Positions 6,532 to 6,810 of a stretch of DNA of 6,810 nt are shown here, in pieces. Origin of the DNA: Gammaproteobacteria bacterium (GTDB lineage Bacteria; Pseudomonadota; Gammaproteobacteria; S012-40); the NCBI GenBank assembly GCA_026982215.1, contig JALSHN010000011.1, positions 1 through 6,810 on the forward strand, read 5' to 3'. The position numbers and the translations under genes are program-made. Under the pieces are notes generated by a model that had not been told where the DNA came from, ran no database searches, and saw only the letters and a program-made list of their open reading frames with translations. Within the stretch, counting starts at the first letter, position 1. Every line of letters starts with the position of its first letter.

Positions 6532-6810
6532 ATGGATTACTTGCCCATCTGCATCGACCTGCGCGGTCGGCCCTGTCTGGTGGTGGGTGGTGGTGAAGTG
6601 GCGGCGCGCAAGGTGGCGCTGCTGGAGCGGGCCGGTGCCCGGGTCACCGTGGTGGCCCCCGAGCTGGGCGCGGCCTTGAGCGCACGCCGCAAGGCGGGGG
6701 GCATCCAACATGTGGGCCGTGATTTCCGCGACCAGGACCTGGACGGCGTGGCCCTGGTGGTGGCGGCCACCGACGACCCCGAGACCAATGCCCAGGTTTC
6801 CCTCGCCGCC
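6532..6810 (+). CDS. cysG: Siroheme synthase / precorrin-2 dehydrogenase, N-terminal part (3' end outside window)
   Basis: The frame from the ATG at 6532 stays open for 93 codons to the right edge. It reads as the NAD-binding domain of CysG-type enzymes: opening MDYLPICIDLRGRPCLVVGG, dinucleotide-binding GGGEVAARK (19-27), a V-T-V-V-A-P strand (38-43), and ATDDPETN (79-86), the equivalent of the ATDD motif in CysG. This domain oxidises precorrin-2 to sirohydrochlorin and inserts iron to give siroheme, the prosthetic group of NirB. Whether a C-terminal uroporphyrinogen-III methyltransferase domain follows (full CysG, about 460 residues) or the protein is a short Met8/SirC type cannot be seen, so the gene symbol is provisional. 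It begins 11 bases after the nasA stop, with no clear Shine-Dalgarno, suggesting coupling to nasA and supply of siroheme when nitrate is assimilated. Confidence 0.92.
   Translation, partial: MDYLPICIDLRGRPCLVVGGGEVAARKVALLERAGARVTVVAPELGAALSARRKAGGIQHVGRDFRDQDLDGVALVVAATDDPETNAQVSLAA

Overview
This GC-rich window comes from a bacterial chromosome and carries most of an assimilatory nitrate/nitrite reduction locus. The protein types and the G/C-ending codon use point to a proteobacterium, most likely a gammaproteobacterium. That placement is an inference from how the proteins read, not a search result.

Layout. At the left edge is the 3' part of nirB (NADH-nitrite reductase large subunit), truncated by the window start, followed one base later by nirD (small subunit, 1717-2040). 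Three genes on the opposite strand come next, in transcription order: a lipoprotein c-type cytochrome (3794 down to 3363), a two-membrane-segment DUF3592-type protein (3355 to 2921) and a MOSC/mARC-like molybdenum-cofactor protein (2839 to 2045). nirD and the MOSC gene converge with only 4 bases between their stop codons, inside a 42-base near-palindrome. The cytochrome gene diverges from nasA (assimilatory nitrate reductase, 3836-6520) across 41 bases. nasA is followed 11 bases later by the start of a cysG-like siroheme synthase gene, cut off by the right edge.

How the genes fit together. NasA would reduce nitrate to nitrite in the cytoplasm at a molybdenum bis-MGD centre. NirBD would reduce nitrite to ammonium with NADH at a siroheme/[4Fe-4S] centre. 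The CysG-type enzyme makes the siroheme that NirB needs. No FAD-containing electron-transfer subunit for NasA, transporter or regulator lies in the window. The three minus-strand genes are not standard nitrate-assimilation genes. The MOSC protein is thematically close because it is also a molybdenum-cofactor protein, but its link, and that of the cytochrome and DUF3592 protein, to nitrogen metabolism is unproven.

No RNA gene, CRISPR array, insertion sequence or attachment site was seen. I do not see a wholly novel system. The points most worth a second look are the hairpin at the nirD/MOSC junction, the intact Rieske ligands in NirD, and the cytochrome-DUF3592-MOSC cassette inside a nitrate assimilation locus.
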